A stretch of DNA of 64,000 nt, from assembly GCA_013297885.1 (NCBI GenBank), contig JAAFIR010000008.1, positions 1 to 64,000 on the forward strand, given 5' to 3'. The notes under the pieces are model-generated. The model was given only the letters and a program-made list of their open reading frames with translations. It did no database searches and was not told the origin of the DNA. The translations under genes and the position numbers were made by a program. Positions 45,746 through 54,056 of this stretch are shown here, in pieces (positions within the stretch are counted from its first letter, which is position 1; every line of letters starts with the position of its first letter). The DNA is from Leptospirales bacterium (GTDB lineage Bacteria > Spirochaetota > Leptospiria > Leptospirales > Leptospiraceae).

Positions 45746-46735
45746 ATGAAATGTAAAAATTTATTTTTGTTGTGCAGTTTTTTAGTAAATTGTTTTGGAT
45801 ACTTAAAACCAATTCCTATATTAGATGAAAACAAAACTGAAAAATTAAAACAAGACCAAGAATTTATTTTTTTAGATGAAAACTTTAAACCTTTTGAAGT
45901 TAAAATCAAAGATGCAGGAAAAGAAATTTTAAAATTCCAACAAGCAAAAACAATTTCAGAAAAAAACTCCTTAGCTATATATGGATTAAAATTAGATTAT
46001 GTTTTAGAAAGTGAAAAAATATTTTTAGAAAATTTTAAATCCAGTTCAGACTCTTTATATGTTTATTTGAATTTACATAGACTATATTACCAATTGGAAG
46101 AATTTGAAGAATGTAGAAAAATCACAAAAGAATTTTTTAAGAAAAATAAAAATTTAAAATTTTCAGCTCTTGATTATTTACAAAAAAGAAATAGAATTGA
46201 AGAAAAAATTATTTTATTAGATGTGATTTCCTCTGAATCAGAATTTGAATCTAAATCTTTAGTAGAGCTTGGGACTTATTTTTTAAGTATTAGTAATTAT
46301 CCACAAGCTGAATTTTATTTTAATAAAGTTTTGGCAACTTATGCGTTTAACAAAACTGCATTAATTGGAATGATGCAAATCAAACTAAACGAAGAAAATT
46401 ACAAACAAGTAATTGATTACGGAAATATTCTTGAAAAAGAAAAACCAATTGGTGTCAAATTTACTTACCTCCAATCAAAAGCTTATTTTGAAATTGGTGA
46501 ATATGAAAAAGCTATCAAGTTAATTGAATCTTCTTCTGAATCAGAAAAATTAGATTTGGAAGTTCTAACTATTTGGAGAGATTCTTATTATTCAATAGAG
46601 CCAAAAAAAAATCTAGACAAACTAAAACCTTATCTTGGGAAACTAAATAAAAATCAGAGCTTTATAGAAAATTTTTTCTATCGCGACAGCAAACTAGGCA
46701 AAAAAAATTCTGATTTTATAATGTATGGGTTTTAG
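45746..46735 (+). CDS. TPR-like lipoprotein
   Basis: ATG 45746 is chosen: the open frame extends back to 45713 but that part lies in element K. The signal MKCKNLFLLCSFLVNC ends at Cys16. The 329-residue product is helical, with repeat-like helix pairs (YVYLNLHRLYYQLEEFEEC, FLSISNYPQAEFYFNKVL, YLQSKAYFEIGEYEKAI), i.e. tetratricopeptide-type. Probably a periplasmic scaffold. It overlaps the next gene by 11 bases, so the two are co-translated. Confidence 0.75.
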   Translation: MKCKNLFLLCSFLVNCFGYLKPIPILDENKTEKLKQDQEFIFLDENFKPFEVKIKDAGKEILKFQQAKTISEKNSLAIYGLKLDYVLESEKIFLENFKSSSDSLYVYLNLHRLYYQLEEFEECRKITKEFFKKNKNLKFSALDYLQKRNRIEEKIILLDVISSESEFESKSLVELGTYFLSISNYPQAEFYFNKVLATYAFNKTALIGMMQIKLNEENYKQVIDYGNILEKEKPIGVKFTYLQSKAYFEIGEYEKAIKLIESSSESEKLDLEVLTIWRDSYYSIEPKKNLDKLKPYLGKLNKNQSFIENFFYRDSKLGKKNSDFIMYGF

Positions 46736-48113
46736 TTTGAAGATTTCATCATTATTTTTTATTACTTGCACTTTATTTTCTGAGAATATTAATTTTGTAT
46801 CTAACCCAAATGGAATTAAAATTTACGAAGACAAGTCTTTCAAAAAAAGTTCATTTATTCCATACAAAGATTCTTTTGAGAAGATTGGAAAAGAACTTGA
46901 AGTCGGAAGGAATCCTTTTTTTGCTCAAGAAATTAAATATAAAAATAAAACCTATTTTATTAAAACAAGTGCTGATAAAAATAATAAAATAATGCCCTAT
47001 CAAAAAGTAGTCATAAGTAACCAAGAAGCAGCTAGCAATGAGAATAGCATCATCAGTTTTGGAAAGGGTTATAAAGCTGAAAAGAGCTATTTTTATTCAA
47101 GAAACAAAATCAAAATTTATAAAAAGCCTTTTTTGGATTCAATAGATAAAGAGTTTTTAAATTCTTGGACAATTTATGAGTCAGATTTGTATTCTTATTC
47201 TTGGTATAGAATTATATTAAATCACGAATATTATTATGTACAGAATGAAAATCTTCAAAGTGATTCAAGAAAACAAGATTTAGAAAAGCTTTTGAATTTT
47301 AAATTTTTTAGTTATAAGAATTTTGTTGCTGATTCAAAAGAATCCCTACAAGGGTATGAATTAAAAAATGATAAATTAGAAAAATTTAAAATCTTAAATA
47401 AACAAGTATTTTTATTAAAAGGCGAAATTGAATTTGGTAATAAAAAATACTATCTAATAAATTCAAAAGAAATTTTAAATGATATTTATATTGAAAAAGA
47501 AAAAGTAAAAAAATTTAGCTTTAATGAATTTACATATTATACTTTAAAAAGTTCAAAATGGAAAAATGATCTATTTGTAAAAAATGTTTTAACCAAAAGA
47601 ATTGTTGATCCTTATTTTTCAGTTATCGATGAATTTATAGATTTTAGGACTATAAAAAAAACAATGATTCCACTTGGTAAAACATATAAACTTATTTTTT
47701 TAAATTATTTTGGCAAATGGGATTATTCAAAAGAAAATGAAATAAACCAAAGAGTTTATTTTTTAAAAAATGATAAAATTGTTTTTAGCCAAATTGTTCA
47801 TGAGAATATCAAAGTTCATGATTTTGACGGAGATAAAATTCCTGAAATCATTCTAGAAAATGAAGAAGCAAGATGGGGAACAAATATTAAAATTATAAAA
47901 GTAACAAAAGATGAAAAATTATTTTATAAAAGTTTTGAAAACCAAAAATTCCATATTAAGAAAAATTTAATTCTATTTGATGAAAATCAAGGTCTTTTTT
48001 TAGATAAAAAAATTTTAAAATTCCAAAATGGAAAAACATACTTATCGAGTGCAAAAATTGATAATGGAAAATTTATTCTCGCTAAATGGTATCAATTGAA
48101 AAAAAGGCATTAA
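46725..48113 (+). CDS. Exported SH3-like/FG-GAP-like protein
   Basis: A 462-residue exported protein (signal about 1-19). The N-terminal region has two SH3-like passages (NGIKIYEDKSFKKSSFIPY and KIKIYKKPFLDSIDKEFL), and the C-terminal part carries a calcium-type VHDFDGDKIPEIIL followed by repeated strands. The layout mirrors the lipoprotein at 10425-11801: SH3-like modules, then a D-x-D-G-D repeat. So the two may be distant paralogues. Coupled to the TPR lipoprotein upstream. Confidence 0.7.
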   Translation: MGFSLKISSLFFITCTLFSENINFVSNPNGIKIYEDKSFKKSSFIPYKDSFEKIGKELEVGRNPFFAQEIKYKNKTYFIKTSADKNNKIMPYQKVVISNQEAASNENSIISFGKGYKAEKSYFYSRNKIKIYKKPFLDSIDKEFLNSWTIYESDLYSYSWYRIILNHEYYYVQNENLQSDSRKQDLEKLLNFKFFSYKNFVADSKESLQGYELKNDKLEKFKILNKQVFLLKGEIEFGNKKYYLINSKEILNDIYIEKEKVKKFSFNEFTYYTLKSSKWKNDLFVKNVLTKRIVDPYFSVIDEFIDFRTIKKTMIPLGKTYKLIFLNYFGKWDYSKENEINQRVYFLKNDKIVFSQIVHENIKVHDFDGDKIPEIILENEEARWGTNIKIIKVTKDEKLFYKSFENQKFHIKKNLILFDENQGLFLDKKILKFQNGKTYLSSAKIDNGKFILAKWYQLKKRH

Positions 48114-48154
48114 AATCTTTTTTAATAAAACATCACATCGTTTTTAAAAAAAAA

Positions 48155-48712
48155 TTATTCAGCAAAAATTTTTTCAATATCTATTTCTAAATCGGGTAAT
48201 AAAGCAGAATTCACTTTTCCTTTGGTCTCAAGTGTTTGGTGGATTAAAAATTTTTGGTTTTCTAATTTGTGAATTTGAATTGTTTTTTCTAATGGATCAA
48301 CTATCCAATATTCTTTTACACAAGATGATTCATAAACTTTTTTCTTTGTAACAAGATCATAGTATGCGTTTGATACAGATAGAACTTCAATTACTAAATC
48401 AGGGGCTGCTGTAATTTTATTATCTTCAATAATATTTTTTCTCTCGTTTAAAATAAAAAGTAGATCTGGTTGGTAAGTTTCAGAATCTTCCAGAACCACA
48501 TCCATTGGAGCAAAAAATAATTCACCAGAATTATTTTTATCAAGATAAAATTCAAAAAATTTAGTGAGCAATCTAACTACTCTTTGGTGTTTTGAGCTTG
48601 GTGATGTCATATAAATAATTTCTCCATCAATTAATTGGTAGTTCCCACTGCTTGCAGGAGTGAAACTAACATAGTCTTTATAAGTTAATTTTTTAGAAAT
48701 CACTGAATTCAT
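48155..48712 (-). CDS. Uma2 family endonuclease-like protein (second copy)
   Basis: A 185-residue Uma2 (DUF820) protein. It opens YKDYVSFTPASSGNYQLIDGEIIYM, with YQPDLLFILNER giving the conserved PD, AAPDLVIEVLSVSNAYYDL giving the E-V-x-S motif, then KKKVYESSCVKEYWIVDP. So the PD-(D/E)XK-like core is intact here as in the copy at 38170. The two are only distantly alike, so they are members of a dispersed family rather than a recent duplication. Function unknown. Confidence 0.88.
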   Translation of the reverse strand: MNSVISKKLTYKDYVSFTPASSGNYQLIDGEIIYMTSPSSKHQRVVRLLTKFFEFYLDKNNSGELFFAPMDVVLEDSETYQPDLLFILNERKNIIEDNKITAAPDLVIEVLSVSNAYYDLVTKKKVYESSCVKEYWIVDPLEKTIQIHKLENQKFLIHQTLETKGKVNSALLPDLEIDIEKIFAE

Positions 48713-48975
48713 ACTTCTATTTTAAATAAAAAGTTTTTACAGTCAAGTTAAAGTTTTCCAATTCAATTATATACTAAATTAAGGAGATAAAGTAAAATTG
48801 GCTTAGAAATACTAAAACTACTTATCTAGTGAATGGATGTAGTTTTGAAGTAGCTGAAACAAAAGAACCAAAAAAAATATATTTAAAAGGTGAAAAATAA
48901 TTTACCGAAGAACTAGATAATTTCACAAAAAAAAAGATTTATTTTTATTGAATTAAGTTTAAAATGTGATTTGTC

Positions 48976-49275
48976 ATGACTTCAAGAGAAGAAATACTTA
49001 ATTTTCTGAAAGAACATAAAACCGAATTCCAAGGTCAATATCATATTTATAAAATTGGTTTATTTGGCTCTTATGCACCAAATGAACAAAAACAAAATTC
49101 TGATATTGATTTGATTTTTGAATTTGATGAGACTGCTAGTGGTTTATTTCAAATCAAAGAAAAAGTTCGAGAACTTATTTCCAATAAATTTGGAACTAAA
49201 GTTGATTTATGTAGAGAAAAATATATTAAATCTTATTTTAAGGAATCAATCTTAAAAGATGCTATTTTTATCTGA
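48976..49275 (+). CDS. Minimal nucleotidyltransferase (MNT), no HEPN partner
   Basis: A 99-residue MNT-type protein with GLFGSYAPNEQKQNSDIDLIFEFDE, the GS-x(9-13)-D-x-D core of pol-beta-like nucleotidyltransferases, and a third acidic residue in TKVDLC. Such proteins AMPylate or otherwise inactivate HEPN toxins encoded beside them. Here neither flank holds a HEPN gene: upstream is a 260-base gap and downstream a protein without the R-x4-6-H motif. So it looks like an orphan antitoxin. Confidence 0.85.
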   Translation: MTSREEILNFLKEHKTEFQGQYHIYKIGLFGSYAPNEQKQNSDIDLIFEFDETASGLFQIKEKVRELISNKFGTKVDLCREKYIKSYFKESILKDAIFI

Positions 49276-49307
49276 AAAAGAAAAAGGGAATTTATTACTA
49301 ATTTAAA

Positions 49308-49736
49308 ATGTGTGATTTTGAAAAAGGATTTAAACTTTGTTCTTGTATATTAGAAAAACCTAATACAAAAAAATTTGGTAAGTCAAAAAAATACAAAGAT
49401 TTACCACAAAAAAAATTAGGCTACCGATGGTATTTATCTCGATTTGTTCAAAGCGTAGAAGAGCCAGTAATGGAAGGAATTTATGAACTTCCCTCAAAAG
49501 ATTTAGGTAAAGGATTAAATGATGATTGGATTTTGATCAATTTGAATTTAAAAAATTGTTTTGATTTTGAATACTTTCCTTCTGAAGGAGATAATTTAAT
49601 TTTTCGATCAGATGATAAATATGAATATTTATCATTTACTTTTACAAATGGAACTTGGACGAAAAATCATTATGAACCATTTAGCACAATACTCAAAAAA
49701 TTAAATGAAGGTAAAATCGAAATGATTGATGGATGA
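49308..49736 (+). CDS. Protein of unknown function with duplicated 3' end
   Basis: I do not recognise the family. The 142-residue soluble protein has an N-terminal Cys trio (MCDFEKGFKLCSC), a Lys-rich turn, and a strand-rich body (ISRFVQSVEEPVMEGIYEL-like YLSRFVQSVEEPVMEGIYEL, WILINLNLKNCF, YLSFTFTNGTW). Its last 48 codons lie within a 187-base direct repeat whose second copy is at 50587-50773, where the same coding bases appear without an upstream half. Confidence 0.6.
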   Translation: MCDFEKGFKLCSCILEKPNTKKFGKSKKYKDLPQKKLGYRWYLSRFVQSVEEPVMEGIYELPSKDLGKGLNDDWILINLNLKNCFDFEYFPSEGDNLIFRSDDKYEYLSFTFTNGTWTKNHYEPFSTILKKLNEGKIEMIDG

Positions 49737-49780
49737 TTTTATTTTATCTAAACAATCTTTTATATAAATCTTGAATTATT
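49594..49780 (+). repeat. 187-bp direct repeat, first copy
   Basis: Identical to 50587-50773 except at 49669 (A here, G at 50662) and near 49776, with a constant offset of 993 bases. It covers the 3' end of the 142-residue protein gene, its stop, and the last 32 bases of the gene whose intact copy ends at 50737. The two copies flank a segment of about 806 bases with two lipoprotein genes. Confidence 0.92.
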
Positions 49781-49867
49781 CTATTATTTGGTATTCAATC
49801 GAAAAAATTCTAGACATCTCAATACTATTTTTTTATAGTTATAAAAATTTAGTTTGAGGGTATAAAA

Positions 49868-50146
49868 ATGATTAAAAAATTTGTAATTAGTTTAGTTACA
49901 CTTTATTTTATTAATTGTGTTTCGTTAGGCAAAGTGGGTTATTTAGTTCCAGCAGAAAATGACACTAAAGAAGTTTCAGATGAAGTTGCTGGTCAAAAAT
50001 GTGGGACGTTAGTTATTAATATTTTTGATGATGTCAACAGAGACTTAGAATCTCAAGGACAAGCAGCAACTTCTCAAAAAAACGTTGCTGTAGTTTTTGA
50101 ACAAGGGGCTTTTTCAGGTTGTATGCAATTAAGGAAATTAAAATAG
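49868..50146 (+). CDS. Small TRL-like lipoprotein
   Basis: A 92-residue lipoprotein (signal MIKKFVISLVTLYFINC, Cys17). The mature part has a Gly/Val-rich opening (GKVGYLVPAEND), a Cys in GQKCGTLVINIF, and a C-terminal Cys in FSGCMQL. This suits the TRL-like/small lipoprotein group known from Leptospira-type genomes, but the match is weak. It lies inside the segment flanked by the direct repeat and ends 13 bases before the next gene, with which it shares a strand and layout. Confidence 0.65.
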   Translation: MIKKFVISLVTLYFINCVSLGKVGYLVPAENDTKEVSDEVAGQKCGTLVINIFDDVNRDLESQGQAATSQKNVAVVFEQGAFSGCMQLRKLK

Positions 50147-50159
50147 GTTAGGAGAGAAT

Positions 50160-50525
50160 ATGAAAAAAATAATTTTAGTGTTTTTTATGATATTTAATTG
50201 TAGTCATAACATGGGTAATTTCAAAGAATATTCCATTGTAGCTCCTTCAAATTTGATACCAATTGGTTCAGGTACAGTAAAAGGAGAAAATTGTAAATGG
50301 AGATTTTTTACTTTAAGAGGTTGGTGGAGTACAAGCCTAGCTGAAGCTACAAGAGATGCTTTAACTAAAGCTCCTGGAGCAACAGGTTTAAAAGACGCAG
50401 TCATATCAGGTCATCATGAATCGTTTTTTTATGCTTGTGTTGAAGTTGAAGGAACACCTGTGAAAGAAGCTGGTTCAGAAACACCTTCTAAAAGTAAAGA
50501 AGTACCTTCTAAAAAGAAAAAATAG
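50160..50525 (+). CDS. TRL-like lipoprotein
   Basis: A 121-residue lipoprotein (signal MKKIILVFFMIFNC, Cys14), preceded by TAGGAGAG. The mature part has GTVKGENCKWRFFTLRGWWSTS, then EATRDALTKAPGATGLKDAVISG, the Gly/Ala helix and strand of TRL-like proteins, and a Cys in FYACVEV. It ends in a Ser/Lys-rich tail. Together with the upstream gene it fills the repeat-flanked cassette. Role unknown. Confidence 0.7.
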   Translation: MKKIILVFFMIFNCSHNMGNFKEYSIVAPSNLIPIGSGTVKGENCKWRFFTLRGWWSTSLAEATRDALTKAPGATGLKDAVISGHHESFFYACVEVEGTPVKEAGSETPSKSKEVPSKKKK

Positions 50526-50586
50526 TATATCTTTATAATTGCTAAAAATTAAATACATAAGAACTTCTGATTAGTATTTCTTTTGT

Positions 50587-50773
50587 ATTTAATTTTTCGA
50601 TCAGATGATAAATATGAATATTTATCATTTACTTTTACAAATGGAACTTGGACGAAAAATCGTTATGAACCATTTAGCACAATACTCAAAAAATTAAATG
50701 AAGGTAAAATCGAAATGATTGATGGATGATTTTATTTTATCTAAACAATCTTTTATATAAATCTTGAAATATT
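50587..50773 (+). repeat. 187-bp direct repeat, second copy
   Basis: Second copy of 49594-49780. It contains the last 48 codons of the 142-residue gene without the front part, its stop, and the true 3' end of the DUF4304-like gene on the minus strand. So the ancestral state was probably the two genes tail to tail with seven bases between their stops, later split by the cassette. Confidence 0.92.
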
Positions 50774-51372
50774 TTCTCATTCGGTTGTTTACTTGAGTAG
50801 TCAATTGCTTTTTCTAAAATTTGTTTTGAATTTTCTAAATCATTTATTAAATAAAAAATGATTCCAGCATAAGTAAACCGGATGCTTTTTGCTAGTGGAA
50901 AAATATATTTAGAATTTTCAGTCGATTCAATTAAAAATTTAGCAATTTCATTTGGGCTTTGAAATTGATTCAAAAAAGGTAATCCAAAATTTTTTAATGA
51001 ATCATAAATTGATTCTCCAATTTTGTTATCTTCTTCAAAATTTTCTTTATTTAATGTCCACCAAATATCTTTTTTTTGAAGTTTTAACATTCCTATTCTA
51101 GCAGAGCAAGCAGAATGAGAAATGTTTAAATTTTTTGGTTCAGGTAAATTTGTATAAATTGAAATTAAATTTGGAACATAAATTCCTAAGTTAAATGTAA
51201 ACTGGTAATCTACCTCAGATGGAATTTTACTAGTTTGCATTTCAATTAAATAAGAATGAGTAATTTCTTCTTTTAAATAATACCATTTCTTTTTTTTAAA
51301 TCCATGTTCACCTAAGATAGGATTGATATAATTTTTATGAATATGGTTAATTCTATTTGAATATTGGTTCAC
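50737..51372 (-). CDS. DUF4304-like protein
   Basis: A 211-residue soluble protein. The N-terminal half fits DUF4304: an opening helix then GEHGFKKKKWYYLKEE, an IEMQTSK strand, YQFTFNLGIYVPNL, and a Cys-containing ISHSACSARIG followed by WWTLNKENFEED. The C-terminal helices are less conserved. DUF4304 function is unknown. The final 32 bases are duplicated at 49744-49775 in the first copy of the direct repeat. Confidence 0.75.
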   Translation of the reverse strand: MNQYSNRINHIHKNYINPILGEHGFKKKKWYYLKEEITHSYLIEMQTSKIPSEVDYQFTFNLGIYVPNLISIYTNLPEPKNLNISHSACSARIGMLKLQKKDIWWTLNKENFEEDNKIGESIYDSLKNFGLPFLNQFQSPNEIAKFLIESTENSKYIFPLAKSIRFTYAGIIFYLINDLENSKQILEKAIDYSSKQPNEKIFQDLYKRLFR

Positions 51373-51435
51373 TTATTTTACCTCTAATACCAATCCCACA
51401 AATTACTAAAATTTTGTCCAATACAATGTAGCGAA

Positions 51436-51597
51436 GCAAAAAGGGATTGACTCGGTGTCAATTTTTTGCTTGATAAAAAAAAAATTTTGGAAAATGAAAA
51501 TAAACAAAAAATTGACAAGAGAGGAAAGCCCGGTTTTTTCTCATTCTAAGTAAATTAAATTTATCACATAATCAATATTAAATGAGAAAAAATTTGC
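51436..51597 (+). repeat. Type 1 two-hairpin intergenic element, copy I
   Basis: GCAAA (51436-51440), AA, GGGATTGACTCGG, hairpin 1 with perfect 13-bp stem (51456-51468 with 51505-51517), GAGGAAAGCCCGG, a T-run, hairpin 2 based on CTCATT (51540-51545) with AATGAG (51581-51586), an A-run, and TTTGC (51593-51597), CC. The pair is GCAAA/TTTGC as in E2. Hairpin 2 shares blocks with copy H. It lies between two divergent genes. Confidence 0.86.
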
Positions 51598-51860
51598 CCT
51601 TAATAAAATTTTTTAGTTTTTAGAAAGTTTCATCATTTTGAATGAACCAAATTTTTTTTAAGAATAAAATGTAATAAATAAAATAGAAACATAAACCCAC
51701 TAATCTAAAAAAATAGAACTCAGGTTAATTCTATTTTGCTCTTAGTTCTAATATTAAAATTTGAATATGCAATAATTATTTTTGGTTAAAATTGTTCAGA
51801 ATAATTCTTTCAGAGCAAAACTATTTGTTTAAAACGATTCTAATTTTATTATGCCAATTA

Positions 51861-53153
51861 ATGTACGTTATTTCAGAATCAACCCCACTTGGATTAGAAC
51901 CCCTTAAAAAAGTTCCATATAATGTTTTTGTTGTAGATGATAGTCCTTCTATGCGTCATGTTATTAAAACTACTTTTGTAAAACTAAAGTTTAATATTAT
52001 TGGTGAAGCAGATGATGGTGAAGAAGCATTAGAAAAATTAAGTGCAATGCAAACATTACCAGACTTAATTTCTGTAGATCAAGAAATGCCAAAAATGGAT
52101 GGTGTTCAAACCACCAAAGAGCTTAAAAAAAAATTCCCTAAGTTAAAAATTATTTTTATAACAGGTCATGCTGAAGCACATTTAGTAAAAGAAGTGATTC
52201 AACTTGGAGTTCAATCGTATGTTGTAAAACCATTTAACATGGATAGTATCACAAGAAAACTTGCAGTCCTTTTGAATCGAAAAGACATTCTTGCAAAGCT
52301 TGATACTGAAGTTGATAAAATTGATTTAAGTGAGATCAGACTTCCAAATTTACCAATTGCTTTTTCAAATGTATTAGCTTTTGATATTGATGATCCAAAA
52401 AATGGAATTGCAGAACTTGAAAAAATTATTGCACCAGATGTTGCTTTTTCAAGTTCCATAATTAGATATGCTAATTCTGCTTTTTATGGAAGGTCTGGAA
52501 CTATACGAAATCTAAAAGACGCGATTTCTGTTATGGGTGTAAAAGAAACTAGAAGATTAATCATAGATGAATACAACCAAACTTTAACAAATCCTCTTAA
52601 AGAAGAAATTTTTGTAAAACATTTAAGAGAAATTCCAGTTTTATCTTCTTTGATTGCACATGATATTTTGGCTCCATTAAATTTGAGAAATTTAGAGCCA
52701 GATATTTTTATAGTTTCGCTGATGAAAAAAATCGGGATGAATATTCTTGCACTGAATTTTGTAGAGAAATACCAAAAAGTTTTGAAGCTATATGAATTTG
52801 GTGTAAAGACTTTAAACGAGTTAGAGCGAGATGAAATTGGTTATGACTCAACAGAAATTGGTAAAAAGGCTTTTGAGATTTGGAAAATGCCCGAACATTT
52901 TATTAAAGTAATTACATTTCAAAATTTTAACAAAACTGAAGTTGCATTATTAACTGATATGGATCGAGTTACAAGAATTTCTGAGTTATTGGCAAAACGA
53001 CTTGCAAAACTTTCTCTCACTGTGAAAGAAACTGAAGTAATTGAAGCAATCCTCGATTTTTATGATAAACCTCAAAACACTCTAGATATTTTTAATGAAG
53101 AATATTTTGAATTAATCAATGATCATCCTTACATGCGAGATATAAAGTTATAA
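51861..53153 (+). CDS. CheY-like response regulator fused to an HDOD domain
   Basis: ATG 51861 is chosen; a TTG at 51792 would add 23 hydrophobic residues not expected for a regulator. The 430-residue product has an N-terminal receiver domain: NVFVVDDSPSMRHVI, the phospho-acceptor Asp in LISVDQEMPKMDGVQ, the Thr of IIFITGHAEAH and the Lys in YVVKPF. The HDOD domain follows from about 170 (LPIAFSNVLAFDIDD, IIRYANSAFYGRSGTIRNLKD, AISVMGVKETRRLI). HDOD proteins often bind nucleotides or link signalling to motility. Confidence 0.85.
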   Translation: MYVISESTPLGLEPLKKVPYNVFVVDDSPSMRHVIKTTFVKLKFNIIGEADDGEEALEKLSAMQTLPDLISVDQEMPKMDGVQTTKELKKKFPKLKIIFITGHAEAHLVKEVIQLGVQSYVVKPFNMDSITRKLAVLLNRKDILAKLDTEVDKIDLSEIRLPNLPIAFSNVLAFDIDDPKNGIAELEKIIAPDVAFSSSIIRYANSAFYGRSGTIRNLKDAISVMGVKETRRLIIDEYNQTLTNPLKEEIFVKHLREIPVLSSLIAHDILAPLNLRNLEPDIFIVSLMKKIGMNILALNFVEKYQKVLKLYEFGVKTLNELERDEIGYDSTEIGKKAFEIWKMPEHFIKVITFQNFNKTEVALLTDMDRVTRISELLAKRLAKLSLTVKETEVIEAILDFYDKPQNTLDIFNEEYFELINDHPYMRDIKL

Positions 53154-53198
53154 GATTTATATTTTTATTCCAATTTAACTCATCTAGATATATTATTA

Positions 53199-53218
53199 CG
53201 CTTAATTAAAGTTAAGCG
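53199..53218. terminator. Possible hairpin after the HDOD gene
   Basis: CGCTTAA (53199-53205) pairs with TTAAGCG (53212-53218) around a 6-base loop, 46 bases after the HDOD stop. No good U-run follows, so termination is uncertain. Confidence 0.3.
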
Positions 53219-53319
53219 AAGAAAAATTTTCCTAAATTTCTACAAATAAATTTTTCTAATGATTTAAATCATAGTAATCAGAATCCTACTAAAAATACTG
53301 AACAACTAAGGAGAATTTT

Positions 53320-53640
53320 ATGAAAAATTCTATATTTATATTTACCGTTATTTTTGGTTTAAGTTTTACTCTTTACAGCCAAAGTAAAGATACATCAAAA
53401 ACAACTCAAACAAAAGAAGAGACTGCAAAGATGGAAGCTAAAATAGCAGGTGAAAATGCAGCTGTAAACGGTAATGCTCCTTCTAAAGTAGGAAATGAAG
53501 CTAAGTCTACAACAAATTCAAATACTGTTTCCGTTAAAGATACTTCAAAAACAACTCAAACAAAAGAAGAGATAACAAAAATGCAAGCTAAAATAGCAGG
53601 TGAAGAAGCAGCTATAAAAGGTAATGCTCCAAAAAAGTAA
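53320..53640 (+). CDS. Small exported protein with internal repeat
   Basis: I know no family. ATG 53320 follows AAGGAGAAT, a good ribosome-binding site. A signal peptide (about 1-19, FGLSFTLYSQ) precedes an 85-residue mature part that is a doubled unit: KDTSKTTQTKEE, K-M-x-AKIAGE, AA, GNAP occurs at about 23-60 and again at 70-105. Composition is low-complexity (Lys, Thr, Glu, Ala, Asn). No Cys is present, so it is periplasmic or secreted rather than lipidated. Confidence 0.65.
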   Translation: MKNSIFIFTVIFGLSFTLYSQSKDTSKTTQTKEETAKMEAKIAGENAAVNGNAPSKVGNEAKSTTNSNTVSVKDTSKTTQTKEEITKMQAKIAGEEAAIKGNAPKK

Positions 53641-54056
53641 GACTTTAAAGAATCAAAAAATAAAATGATTTGAATTAATAATAAAAAATAAAATTCATCT
53701 CCCAAATTTAATAATAAAATTCCTGATTTGTTTTTTTTATCAAGTTAGGAGTTTTTCAAAAAAAATAATCCGAAATAAATTATTAAATATTTTTAAGCCA
53801 GCTTTTTTTTAAATTTCAATTTGCACTAAACTATGTAGCTTTACTCAGGTTTAATTCAAATTGGCTTAAAAATTACCATTTAAAAATTTAAAGAAAGTAT
53901 TTAATTTTGAAATTATTTTTAAAATCCATAATTTTGTTAAAACTGAATTTTAAAAATCTCAATTTAAATACAATAAGTGAAACTAAATGAGGCTTTAAAG
54001 CAAATGAAAAATTAAAAAAAACTTTTAACTAGAGTTATAGAAAATTTATTAGATTC
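53641..54056. other. Gene-free stretch before cobA
   Basis: About 415 A+T-rich bases. No ORF of note, no clear hairpin and no cobalamin-type riboswitch (its conserved B12-box sequences are not found) although a cobA gene follows. I see nothing further. Confidence 0.45.

Noticed and set aside
48770-48900. Short open stretch ending YLKGEK before the MNT gene as a small antitoxin or toxin gene
   Set aside because: It has no start codon at a proper distance from the AAGGAGA and no recognised similarity; about 33 codons are expected by chance in this composition.
49308-49736. The 142-residue protein as a HEPN toxin for the MNT gene
   Set aside because: It lacks the R-x4-6-H motif and its second half is strand-rich rather than helical.
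53641-54056. Possible cobalamin or other riboswitch before cobA
   Set aside because: I looked for B12-box-like and other conserved riboswitch cores and found none; the region is featureless A+T-rich DNA.
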